This document shows, in pieces, positions 1 through 5,684 of a DNA stretch of 7,216 nt (position 1 is the stretch's first letter; each line of letters starts with the position of its first letter). The stretch is taken from the NCBI GenBank assembly GCA_047619465.1, contig JBLHJW010000027.1, positions 1-7,216 on the forward strand, read 5' to 3'. Under the pieces are notes generated by a model that worked only from the letters and a program-made list of their open reading frames with translations, ran no database searches and was not told the origin of the DNA. The position numbers and the translations under genes were made by a program. The DNA is from CAYHDV01 sp047619465. Lineage in GTDB: Bacteria > Patescibacteriota > Minisyncoccia > Phycocordibacterales > CSBR16-119.

Positions 1-832
1 TTTCCAGAGCTTTAGCAAAACCAGCAATAAGAGCCACAGGCTCTGTCCCCGGCCGAAGTCCGCCTTCCTGAGCTCCAGAGTAAAATATAGAAGATATAGG
101 AGTTCCCCTTTTAACAAACAACACTCCAATACCTTTTGGTCCATATATTTTAACACTATTGAAAGACATCAAATCTATCCCTAGAGACAAGACCCCAGAA
201 GGAAGTGACCCGATAGCTTGACTAGCATCAGTATGAAAAACTGGGTAAGTAGATAGGCGGTCACCATGTGTTTTTTTCTTTAGACGGCGAACCTCTTTTG
301 CGATAGCAGGAATATCTTGGATAACTCCAATCTCATTGTTTACGTACATCACAGAAATAAACACCGTTGTTTCCTTAACTAGGTTTTTTAAGTCATCAAT
401 TAGGACTTGACCATTTGAGTCAACAGAGAGAATTGAAAGCTCTATAGATCCAGAGTTATTTAATTGCTGCGCTGTATCAAAAATAGCAGAGTGCTCAATG
501 GCGCTTACAATAATGTGTGGCTTACCTTTGAAGTTTTTATCCAATGAAACCTTTTCTATAACCCCACGAAGGGCCATGACATCACTTTCTGTTCCCCCAC
601 TAGTGAACACTATTTCATCGCTATGGGCTGAAATTAGACCTGCAATAGAACTTCTAGAATCATCAAGAACTTTCTTTGACGCAATCCCAGCTTTGTGAAG
701 AGCCCCAGGGTTTGCAAAACTATCTCCTAGACACGAAGAAAGTAAAGACAACACCTCATTATCAATTGGTGTAGCTGCAGCATAGTCAAAATAGTACTGT
801 TCTTTTTTTTCTTTTTTCTTGTTGAAAAACAT
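1..832 (-). CDS. Cysteine desulfurase (IscS/NifS family), 3' part outside window
   Basis: PLP-dependent enzyme that takes sulfur from cysteine as an enzyme-bound persulfide for Fe-S cluster or tRNA thiolation. The ATG is at 832-830, and 277 codons are present before the left edge. Translated motifs follow the aminotransferase class V order: YFDYAAATP (14-22), FANPGALH (39-46), TSGGTES (77-83), EHSAIFDT with the ring-stacking His114, VNNEIGV (164-170), HTDASQ with Asp202 and Gln205, NSVKIYGPKGIG (225-236) with the PLP-binding Lys228, and a later GGLRPGTE. The catalytic Cys loop would lie beyond the window, so activity cannot be judged. The residue before Lys228 is Val, where IscS and NifS have His. 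The N-terminus is very Lys-rich. It is divergent from the DUF4446 gene and has its own promoter. The family is certain; the physiological subtype is not. Confidence 0.93.
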   Translation of the reverse strand, partial: MFFNKKKEKKEQYYFDYAAATPIDNEVLSLLSSCLGDSFANPGALHKAGIASKKVLDDSRSSIAGLISAHSDEIVFTSGGTESDVMALRGVIEKVSLDKNFKGKPHIIVSAIEHSAIFDTAQQLNNSGSIELSILSVDSNGQVLIDDLKNLVKETTVFISVMYVNNEIGVIQDIPAIAKEVRRLKKKTHGDRLSTYPVFHTDASQAIGSLPSGVLSLGIDLMSFNSVKIYGPKGIGVLFVKRGTPISSIFYSGAQEGGLRPGTEPVALIAGFAKALE

Positions 833-838
833 ACTGCT

Positions 839-867
839 ACTATACAAGGATTGTTACTTGTTCACAA
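839..867 (-). promoter_or_regulatory. Promoter of the cysteine desulfurase gene, possibly leaderless
   Basis: On the minus strand a -35 box TTGTGA (862-867) and a -10 box TATAGT (839-844) are separated by exactly 17 bases. They match the sigma-70 consensus at 4/6 and 5/6 positions. A start site about 7 bases past the -10 box falls on or next to the ATG at 832, so the transcript would have almost no 5' leader. No Shine-Dalgarno sequence is visible. The boxes are seen in the sequence; the start site is inferred. Confidence 0.5.
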
Positions 868-897
868 TAGATAATAAGAACTTTCTATTCTTTGAGG

Positions 898-903
898 TAT
901 ACT
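898..903 (+). promoter_or_regulatory. Possible -10 box for the DUF4446 gene
   Basis: TATACT lies 9 bases before the ATG at 913, a spacing that would give a near-leaderless transcript. I see no convincing -35 box 16-18 bases upstream. A GAGGT at 894-898 overlaps it but is rather far (14 bases) from the ATG to act as a Shine-Dalgarno site. Weak call. Confidence 0.25.
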
Positions 904-912
904 AATTCCACG

Positions 913-1383
913 ATGCCAGAAATAACACTATCTTTACTTTCATATATTATTGCAGGCCTCTCTGTTATTGTTGTCTTTCTTACTCTAACAATAATTAAAA
1001 CGAATGACAGAGTGTCTAAATTACTACGAGGTAAAAATGTGGAAAATTTAGAAGATACAATTTCTGGAGCTGTTATAGACATAGAAAGAGTCATATCTCA
1101 ACAAGAAAAAATAAATATTTTAATAAAAAAAGTAGAGAAAGATTTGAGAAAGGTTGTATCGGGTGTGGGAGTTGTTAGATTTAACCCATTTGAAGGATCA
1201 GCTGGTTCAAACCAAAGCTTCTCCGTGGCTCTGATAAATGATCGCGGTGACGGGGTCGTTCTATCTTCACTTTATTCACGAGAGCGAGTATCTGTTTTTG
1301 CAAAACCCATAGATAAATTCGCTTCTACATACAGATTAACTGAGGAAGAGACAAAGGCTCTAGGCAAAGCTCGGGGAGTATAA
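913..1383 (+). CDS. DUF4446-type single-pass membrane protein
   Basis: 156 residues from the ATG at 913. A TTG at 892 would add seven residues but has no upstream signal. Residues about 7-28 form one strongly hydrophobic helix (SLLSYIIAGLSVIVVFLTLTII). A basic stretch with KLLRGKNVENLEDTI follows, then a charged, probably coiled-coil segment (about 50-82). The C-terminal domain contains VGVVRFNPFEGSAGSNQSFSVALINDRGDGVVLSSLYSRERVSVFAKPI. The order helix, RGK...LED, VRFNPF, QSFS.AL.ND.G.GVV.SSL.SRE matches my recollection of the DUF4446 family. Its function is not established. The C-terminal domain is probably cytoplasmic, judging from the basic residues after the helix. It lies 76 bases upstream of infB on the same strand. 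Confidence 0.8.
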   Translation: MPEITLSLLSYIIAGLSVIVVFLTLTIIKTNDRVSKLLRGKNVENLEDTISGAVIDIERVISQQEKINILIKKVEKDLRKVVSGVGVVRFNPFEGSAGSNQSFSVALINDRGDGVVLSSLYSRERVSVFAKPIDKFASTYRLTEEETKALGKARGV

Positions 1384-1396
1384 TCACTGTAAATCC

Positions 1397-1424
1397 TTTA
1401 CTTTGTAACATATTTCTATATAGT
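1397..1424 (+). promoter_or_regulatory. Candidate promoter for infB-rbfA
   Basis: TTTACT (1397-1402) and TATAGT (1419-1424) are separated by 16 bases, with 4/6 and 5/6 matches to the -35 and -10 consensus. A start near 1431 would leave a leader of about 29 bases before the infB ATG. A perfect TATAAT at 1453-1458 also occurs but sits one base before the ATG, too close to serve this start. Only AAGAG (1444-1448) resembles a ribosome binding site. Confidence 0.35.
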
Positions 1425-1459
1425 AGTATCATTACTAGCTTCTAAGAGTTTCTATAATT

Positions 1460-3004
1460 ATGAGTAAAGACACCGCTAAAACAAATGAGCGGCCACCTGT
1501 TGTGGCTATTATGGGTCACGTTGATCACGGAAAATCAACGCTTCTTGACTATATACGAGATACAAATATTGTAGACGGAGAAGCGGGAGGCATAACTCAG
1601 CATATTTCTGCTTACGAAATAACTCATAAAAATGAGTCTGGAGATCAGAAAAAAATCACCTTTCTAGACACCCCAGGACACGAGGCGTTCACCTCAATGA
1701 GAGAGCGTGGAGCAGCTGTTGCAGATATAGCAATTCTAATAGTCTCAGCAGAAGACAGCGTAAAGAAACAAACCTTAGAATCACTAGCGACAATCAGAAA
1801 AAGTGGTACACCCTTTTTCGTTGCGATAAATAAAATTGACAAACCAAACGCCAACCCAGAAAAAGTAAAGACAGATCTTATAGAGCATGAAGTTTACCTG
1901 GAAGGATATGGTGGTGATGTTCCCTTTGTTGAAATATCAGCAAAAGCTGGAACAAACATAGATGAGCTTCTGTCTACAATCCTTCTAATAGCGGAGCTAG
2001 CAGAACTTAAGGGAGATTCAAAAGCTTTGGCATCAGGATTTGTAATAGAGTCCGATATGGATGAAAAAAGAGGTATATCATCTACTCTTATAATAAAAGA
2101 TGGAACTCTAAAAAATGGAATGTTTATTGTTGTAAATAACATGCTCTCAACAACTAGAATCTTTGAGGACTTTAAAGGGGAAACTATCAAAGAGGCTACA
2201 TTTTCCTCTCCAATTAAAATAACGGGTTTCACATCCCCTATTAAGTTGTTTGGTGGAGCACTAACAAAGGTTCCGAAGGCTGGAGAGGCTTTCTACTCTT
2301 TTGAAAAAAAGAAGGATGCTGAGAAATTTATCCAAGAAACAATGTCTGTTGATGTGGGAGGTTCAAGCCTTTCTGATAGCGAGCTAGTAACAAGCGAAAC
2401 AAAGCTTGTTCCTCTTATAATAAAAACAGACGTTCACGGAACAACAGAGGCTGTACTAAAAGAAATAAGTAAACTACAAACAGAGGAAGTAGCTTTTAAA
2501 ATAATTGAATCATCAGTTGGAGACATATCAGAAAAAGATGTAGTCTTTGCAAAAACTGATAGCGAAACACTAATCGTGGGATTTAATACAAAACTAGACA
2601 AGAAAGCCCAAATAGCAAACGAACAGATTGGAGCAACAATAAAAACATTTACAATTATCTACGAGCTTACTGCGTGGCTAGAAGAGATGCTAGAAGAGCG
2701 TCGTCCTCGCCTAGAAATAGATGAAGAACACGGATCTCTAAAGGTTCTTGCATTTTTCAGTAAAACAAAAAACAAACAAGTTATGGGAGGAAACTTAGAA
2801 AGTGGTTCAATTTCAGTTAATGATCAGGTAAAGATAGTGCGGCGAGACAACGAACTTGGTAGAGGCGTTGTTATAGGGATGCAACAAAACAAGCTAGAAG
2901 TATCAAGTGTGAAGGAAGGTAACCAGTGTGGAATCCTTATAGATTCAAAGTTCGACATTGCCAAGGGTGACGTAATTACTGCTTTTACAAAAGTTGTTAA
3001 ATAA
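1460..3004 (+). CDS. infB: Translation initiation factor IF-2, minimal form
   Basis: GTPase that brings initiator fMet-tRNA to the 30S subunit and promotes 50S joining. It has 514 residues, against about 890 in E. coli; the protein starts almost directly at the G domain and lacks the long N-terminal region. G-domain motifs: Walker A GHVDHGKST (19-27), switch I GGITQHISAYE (43-53), switch II DTPGH (70-74), NKID (124-127) and SAK (160-162). The usual DGVxPQT segment after switch II reads DSVKKQT (99-105). Domain II follows (about 195-290), then domain III beginning VPLIIKTDVHGTTEAV, the long connecting helix (YELTAWLEEMLEERR), and a C-terminal beta-barrel ending CGILIDSKFDIAKGDVITAF, the fMet-tRNA binding domain. 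The TAA stop is one base before the rbfA ATG. Such short IF-2 forms are common in CPR bacteria. Confidence 0.97.
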   Translation: MSKDTAKTNERPPVVAIMGHVDHGKSTLLDYIRDTNIVDGEAGGITQHISAYEITHKNESGDQKKITFLDTPGHEAFTSMRERGAAVADIAILIVSAEDSVKKQTLESLATIRKSGTPFFVAINKIDKPNANPEKVKTDLIEHEVYLEGYGGDVPFVEISAKAGTNIDELLSTILLIAELAELKGDSKALASGFVIESDMDEKRGISSTLIIKDGTLKNGMFIVVNNMLSTTRIFEDFKGETIKEATFSSPIKITGFTSPIKLFGGALTKVPKAGEAFYSFEKKKDAEKFIQETMSVDVGGSSLSDSELVTSETKLVPLIIKTDVHGTTEAVLKEISKLQTEEVAFKIIESSVGDISEKDVVFAKTDSETLIVGFNTKLDKKAQIANEQIGATIKTFTIIYELTAWLEEMLEERRPRLEIDEEHGSLKVLAFFSKTKNKQVMGGNLESGSISVNDQVKIVRRDNELGRGVVIGMQQNKLEVSSVKEGNQCGILIDSKFDIAKGDVITAFTKVVK

Positions 3005-3005
3005 T

Positions 3006-3350
3006 ATGCAAGGAGATAGACAGGAAAAATATGGAGAAATGCTTAGAAAATTTGTAACTGAGCATATAGCGAGAGAAAGCAACAAGGATGCCCTGATAAC
3101 AATTACAAGAGTTGAATCCTCTCCAGACCTTAAAAGTGCAACTGTTTTCTATACAGTACTTCCCGATTCAAAAAAATCAGCCGTAGATGGATTTATGCTT
3201 AGACAAAGAAAACATATACGAAATTATATAAAGAAAAAAACCAGCACAAAAACTGTTCCCTATGTCGAAGTTGAATATGATGAAGGGGAAAAAAATAGAC
3301 AGAGAATTAATGAACTAACAAGAGAGTCTAAAGAGTTGGGAGATGTGTAG
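3006..3350 (+). CDS. rbfA: Ribosome-binding factor A
   Basis: Single KH-like domain protein that binds the 30S subunit late in assembly and helps 16S rRNA 5'-end maturation. 114 residues, slightly shorter than the E. coli protein (133). The start RQEKYGEMLRKFVTEHI fits the family's N-terminal helix (RPERVAELIREEL-like), supporting the ATG at 3006. VESSPDLKSATVFYTVL corresponds to the family's V..SPDL..A.VYVSVL segment, and VPYVEVEYDEGEKNRQRINEL matches the C-terminal VPEL.F.YD......I..L. The infB stop and this ATG are separated by one base, so reinitiation coupling is likely; no Shine-Dalgarno site is visible. An in-frame ATG at 3039 is a less likely start because it would remove the first helix. 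The infB-rbfA order is conserved widely. Confidence 0.93.
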   Translation: MQGDRQEKYGEMLRKFVTEHIARESNKDALITITRVESSPDLKSATVFYTVLPDSKKSAVDGFMLRQRKHIRNYIKKKTSTKTVPYVEVEYDEGEKNRQRINELTRESKELGDV

Positions 3351-3364
3351 ACTTGGTATATACT
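3336..3364 (+). promoter_or_regulatory. Candidate tRNA-Cys promoter
   Basis: TTGGGA (3336-3341) and TATACT (3359-3364) are separated by 17 bases, with 4/6 and 5/6 matches to consensus. A start site would fall about 1-3 bases before the mature tRNA-Cys 5' end at 3374. The -35 box lies inside the last codons of rbfA. Confidence 0.4.
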
Positions 3365-3373
3365 AGTCTCATT

Positions 3374-3445
3374 GGCCTGGTGGCGAAGTGGTAACGCTGT
3401 GGTTTGCAAAACCTCCATGCGCGGGTTCGATTCCCGCCCAGGCCT
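3374..3445 (+). tRNA. tRNA-Cys (GCA)
   Basis: The cloverleaf closes. Acceptor GGCCTGG/CCAGGCC, D arm GCG/CGC, T arm GCGGG/CCCGC with loop TTCGATT. The anticodon loop TTGCAAA carries GCA at 3406-3408. The discriminator is T (U73), the identity base of tRNA-Cys. The anticodon stem (3399-3403/3411-3415) has one U-U mismatch at its second pair (3400 with 3414). CCA is not encoded. Confidence 0.96.
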
Positions 3446-3446
3446 C

Positions 3447-3472
3447 AAAAATTGTCACTGCTGACAATTTTT
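3447..3472 (+). terminator. Intrinsic terminator after tRNA-Cys
   Basis: A perfect 11-base inverted repeat (AAAAATTGTCA / TGACAATTTTT) with a CTGC loop starts one base after the tRNA-Cys. It ends in five T, and the left arm begins with five A, so it could also act on the minus strand. The stem is AT-rich, so its strength is uncertain. A second small hairpin GCCC...GGGC (3473-3488) follows directly. Confidence 0.7.
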
Positions 3473-3516
3473 GCCCGTCCTGATGGGCGGCCGATCTTTA
3501 CTCAGTAGAATAGGAC

Positions 3517-3553
3517 TTTGGGAATCACTTAGATACTGTGAGCATTTCCCAAA
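3517..3553 (+). other. Hairpin just upstream of tRNA-Leu(UAA)
   Basis: TTTGGGAA (3517-3524) pairs with TTCCCAAA (3546-3553), and inside it TCAC (3525-3528) pairs with GTGA (3538-3541). The loop is TTAGATACT, with a four-base bulge GCAT on the 3' side. The structure ends four bases before the mature tRNA 5' end. It may be a 5' leader structure for tRNA processing; no T-run follows, so it is not an intrinsic terminator. Confidence 0.4.
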
Positions 3554-3557
3554 CCAT

Positions 3558-3646
3558 GCTCGGATGGTGGAATTGGTAGACACGAGGGACTTAAAATCCC
3601 TTGCCGATATATTGGCGTGCGGGTTCGACCCCCGCTCCGAGCACCA
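3558..3646 (+). tRNA. tRNA-Leu (UAA), CCA encoded
   Basis: Class II tRNA with all arms. Acceptor GCTCGGA/TCCGAGC, D stem GTG/CAC, anticodon stem AGGGA/TCCCT with loop CTTAAAA (TAA at 3592-3594), a long variable arm built on GCC...GGC, T stem GCGGG/CCCGC with loop TTCGACC, and discriminator A at 3643. The 3' CCA (3644-3646) is encoded, unlike the other tRNAs here. It reads UUA and UUG codons. Confidence 0.96.
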
Positions 3647-3779
3647 CAAGAGTACTTTTTACCCTCACTTCGTTGGGGTATACGAATACTGATGAATCAG
3701 ATTGTATTGATCAAAAGGCTATTGTTATTTTAATCACTATTTGTTAATATAGCTTTTGTATTTCTTTTATGAATACTTA

Positions 3780-3852
3780 CCGCTCGTAGCTCAGTTGGTA
3801 GAGCAGACGACTCTTAATCGTAAGGTCGTAGGTTCAAATCCTACCGGGCGGA
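3780..3852 (+). tRNA. tRNA-Lys (CUU)
   Basis: Acceptor CCGCTCG/CGGGCGG (one T-G pair), D stem GCTC/GAGC, anticodon loop CTCTTAA with CTT at 3813-3815, T stem GTAGG/CCTAC with loop TTCAAAT, discriminator A. Bases 27 and 43 (G3806, A3822) do not pair. CCA is not encoded. It reads AAG; a UUU isoacceptor is expected elsewhere in the genome. The first pair is C-G rather than the commoner G-C. Confidence 0.95.
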
Positions 3853-3882
3853 CACGCGATATGCGCAGAATATAGAAGTCAC

Positions 3883-3919
3883 GGGCGAGTGGCAAATTGG
3901 TATACGCGAATGGTTGAGG
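3883..3919 (+). pseudogene. 5'-half tRNA-Leu remnant
   Basis: Bases 3883-3908 match the 5' part of the intact tRNA-Leu(UAG) (4002-4028) at 24 of 27 aligned positions with one gap: acceptor GGGCGAG, then GTGGC...TTGGTA.ACGCG. One D-stem pair is lost (A3894 opposite C3905). The next bases, AATGG TTGAGGG, would place GAG at the anticodon position, as in a Leu(GAG) tRNA. The 3' side of the anticodon stem is missing and an AT-rich hairpin begins instead. No matching variable or T arm follows before the next complete tRNA. It is probably a broken tRNA-Leu gene. Confidence 0.7.
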
Positions 3920-3951
3920 GTTTTAAATATAGATTTATTTATATTTAAAAC
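3920..3951. repeat. Perfect AT-rich 12-bp inverted repeat
   Basis: GTTTTAAATATA (3920-3931) is the exact reverse complement of TATATTTAAAAC (3940-3951), with an 8-base spacer. It starts exactly where the anticodon loop of the broken tRNA-Leu ends. A GAATGG occurs on either side (3908-3913 and 3958-3963). No T-run follows, so it is unlikely to be an intrinsic terminator. Confidence 0.75.
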
Positions 3952-4001
3952 GATTCTGAATGGAATTAAGAAATGTTCGATAATAAAAAAGTATATAGTG
4001 T

Positions 4002-4083
4002 GGGCGAGTGGCGGAATTGGTAGACGCGCTGGTCTTAGGAACCAGTGGAGCAATCCGTGGAGGTTCAAGTCCTCTCTCGCCCA
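4002..4083 (+). tRNA. tRNA-Leu (UAG)
   Basis: Class II tRNA. Acceptor GGGCGAG/CTCGCCC, D stem GCG/CGC, anticodon stem CTGGT/ACCAG with loop CTTAGGA (TAG at 4036-4038), variable arm GGA...TCC, T stem GGAGG/CCTCT (one G-T pair) with loop TTCAAGT, discriminator A. The flanking bases GT and AC could extend the acceptor helix by two pairs. CCA is not encoded. A GATAAT at 3979-3984 is a possible -10 box, without a clear -35. Confidence 0.96.
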
Positions 4084-4106
4084 CAGTGTATATTTTTTGT
4101 AAGAAC

Positions 4107-4153
4107 ATAGGTACAGTGGAGCAATCCGTGGAGGTTTAAGTCCTCTCTCGCCT
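4107..4153 (+). repeat. Direct repeat of the tRNA-Leu(UAG) 3' half
   Basis: Bases 4114-4152 repeat 4043-4081 of the intact tRNA at 38 of 39 positions, spanning the 3' anticodon stem, variable arm, T arm and most of the acceptor. Weaker similarity reaches back to the TAGG of the anticodon loop with a one-base gap. The single change turns the T-loop TTCAAGT into TTTAAGT, losing the conserved C56. No 5' half precedes it, so it is not a functional tRNA. The copies are 71 bases apart. Confidence 0.9.
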
Positions 4154-4160
4154 CCATATG

Positions 4161-4196
4161 AAAACCCTTTAGTCTAAGTAGATTAAAGGGTTTTTT
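4161..4196 (+). terminator. Strong terminator ending the tRNA cluster
   Basis: AAAACCCTTTA (4161-4171) pairs perfectly with TAAAGGGTTTT (4184-4194). The stem continues inward through a G-T pair and TCT/AGA to a four-base AAGT loop, about 15 pairs in all, and ends in a run of six T (4191-4196). It closes transcription of the Leu tRNA and its 3' fragment before the next promoter. Confidence 0.9.
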
Positions 4197-4234
4197 GCTA
4201 TATAAAGGAACAAAAAGAGACTCAGTCTCCCCAC

Positions 4235-4264
4235 TTGACAAATAAGTATATATCATGCTATAAT
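4235..4264 (+). promoter_or_regulatory. Near-consensus sigma-70 promoter of the SPFH operon
   Basis: A perfect TTGACA (4235-4240), an 18-base spacer, and a perfect TATAAT (4259-4264) preceded by TGC (extended -10). The predicted start is near 4271, leaving a leader of about 20 bases before the ATG at 4290. This is the best promoter in the window and suggests high, possibly constitutive, expression. Confidence 0.85.
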
Positions 4265-4289
4265 TTGTAAAAATTAAACGACATTGAAA

Positions 4290-5684
4290 ATGAAAAAGGA
4301 AAATAAAGAGTACAAAAACAAGTATATGCCTGATGAGGAAACTCAAGAAAAGAATATAGCTAGAACTATGCAGCACCAATGGATTGGATCTAGCATAGTT
4401 ACAGCTATTGTATGTTTAATCGCGATAATGTTTCCCGGAACATACACACCGTTACTTGCCTGGCTTGCATACGTCCTGTTCTCAGTCATTGCGCAAGATG
4501 AAAATGGTTTTCGTCTAAGCAGTGTAAAGATGGATGAGCAGGCTGTGGTAACTACAGCTTTTGGAAGGCCGTTATATGTCTTACCTGAAGGATACGGACT
4601 AGTATTTGAATTTCCTGGTTTCTACAAGGTTCACCTTGTAACAAAGAAGCTACAGCAAAAGCAGTTCCCTGGTGAACCAGAAGAGGTTCGCAGCGGAATA
4701 GTTGAGCAAATGGATTTCAATACAAATTCATCAAAGGTTGAGTACTATGACTTGAGTAATTTAGTCTGTAGGAAAAAGATTTTAAAATTGGCAAAAAAAG
4801 AGCCAGAGTTAAAATTCATAAACCCTATTGAACTAACTGTTGATGGAGACGGTAATTCTGTTTCTATAACTGATAGTGGCATGACAGATGTGGCTTTTGC
4901 AAAAAAATTCAAAAAGCAAATTACTGAATATGAAAAAAAGGAGAAGTTCAAGTATGAAGGTGGCCTTAAAGAAAAAGTTGAAGGTGAGGCTAGAGAAATA
5001 GTCGAAGGTGACCCACTTCACAGAAGATTGAAATTAAAGAACATTTCATTTTTTGTAATTTGGAGAATATCACGGCCTTTTTTCTATACTAAGAACTACG
5101 ACTCGATCTATGAGGTAAATAAGAACCTCAGAGACACTTCAGAAAGTGTGCTAATCAAGGAGTTCGCCAAAAGAACTCCAGCAATGCTTCTGTCTCAAAT
5201 AGATGAAATCAACTGGAAACTACAAGCAAACCTGAAGTTTGAGATTGAAAACCTGGACGATCCAGAATCTCATTGGGGCATCGAAATTAGTGATGCAATG
5301 CTTGTAAAACAAAACCTTGAATCATCTGTTGCTGATGACCTGGATGAACTTGCCAAAGCTCAAATATCCATTCTGGCGGAAAGAGCTAGAGGAATAGCTG
5401 AATCAGTCAGAGCTGAAGAGGCAGTCAAAGGTAAGGCTGCAGCCGTTGAGAGAATGGGTAAAGCAGAAGGTATGGCTATTAAGTCTAAGAGAGTAGAATC
5501 TGGGCTTTCACCTGAGATGGTTCTCGAGATGGACACAAGAGTTGAAGTAGCTAAAGCAGTTGGAAATGTCACCTTGATAAGTAGTGGTGACAAGCCTGAC
5601 CTCCTAGGTACAATAGTTGCTGCAACATCTGTGGCAAAAGAAACAAATAATTCTAAACAGAAAAAAGAAGAAGAAAATGGATAA
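4290..5684 (+). CDS. SPFH/band-7 domain membrane protein
   Basis: 464 residues from the ATG at 4290; a TTG at 4284 would add two residues, and neither has a visible Shine-Dalgarno site. Residues 31-68 are hydrophobic with a PG turn (IMFPGTYTP), so two membrane segments or a hairpin. An SPFH core starts at about 78 (SVKMDEQAVVTTAFGRPLYVLPEGYGLVFEFPGFYKVHLV). It is interrupted by a charged, Lys/Glu-rich insertion (about 135-242) and resumes at DPLHRRLKLKNISFFVIWRISRP. The C-terminal part has the family's typical helix: WGIEISDAMLVKQNLESSVADDLDELAKAQ, then Ala/Glu-rich repeats (AERARGIAESVRAEEAVKGKAAAVERMGKAEG, 363-394), and a hydrophobic tail LLGTIVAATSVA. Such proteins form ring- or cage-like oligomers on membranes and scaffold other membrane proteins. 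It overlaps the next gene by 8 bases. Confidence 0.88.
   Translation: MKKENKEYKNKYMPDEETQEKNIARTMQHQWIGSSIVTAIVCLIAIMFPGTYTPLLAWLAYVLFSVIAQDENGFRLSSVKMDEQAVVTTAFGRPLYVLPEGYGLVFEFPGFYKVHLVTKKLQQKQFPGEPEEVRSGIVEQMDFNTNSSKVEYYDLSNLVCRKKILKLAKKEPELKFINPIELTVDGDGNSVSITDSGMTDVAFAKKFKKQITEYEKKEKFKYEGGLKEKVEGEAREIVEGDPLHRRLKLKNISFFVIWRISRPFFYTKNYDSIYEVNKNLRDTSESVLIKEFAKRTPAMLLSQIDEINWKLQANLKFEIENLDDPESHWGIEISDAMLVKQNLESSVADDLDELAKAQISILAERARGIAESVRAEEAVKGKAAAVERMGKAEGMAIKSKRVESGLSPEMVLEMDTRVEVAKAVGNVTLISSGDKPDLLGTIVAATSVAKETNNSKQKKEEENG

Noticed and set aside
498..698. 66-codon open frame on plus strand inside the cysteine desulfurase region
   Set aside because: It is antisense to a convincing conserved gene and the peptide shows no recognisable domain.
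1453..1458. Perfect TATAAT as -10 box for infB
   Set aside because: It ends one base before the ATG, so transcription would begin inside the gene; an upstream box at 1419-1424 is better placed.
1645..2232. Minus-strand open frames within infB
   Set aside because: Antisense shadows of a well-supported gene, with no start signals or known motifs.
3471..3692. Open frames over the tRNA-Cys/tRNA-Leu region on both strands
   Set aside because: They read through a complete tRNA-Leu gene and hairpins; the peptides are translations of tRNA sequence.
3689..3700. CTGATGA hammerhead-like core in the intergenic region
   Set aside because: It is part of a small palindrome CTGAT/ATCAG; no GAAA, stem III or cleavage site follows in the right place.
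3883..4153. A single tRNA-Leu interrupted by an intron that contains another tRNA
   Set aside because: The anticodon-stem bases of the 5' fragment (AATGG) do not pair with those of the 3' fragment (TACAG), and the 3' piece clearly copies the UAG gene.
3841..4379. Short open frames on both strands over tRNA-Lys and tRNA-Leu
   Set aside because: They overlap tRNA genes, the terminator and the SPFH promoter, and contain translated tRNA sequence.
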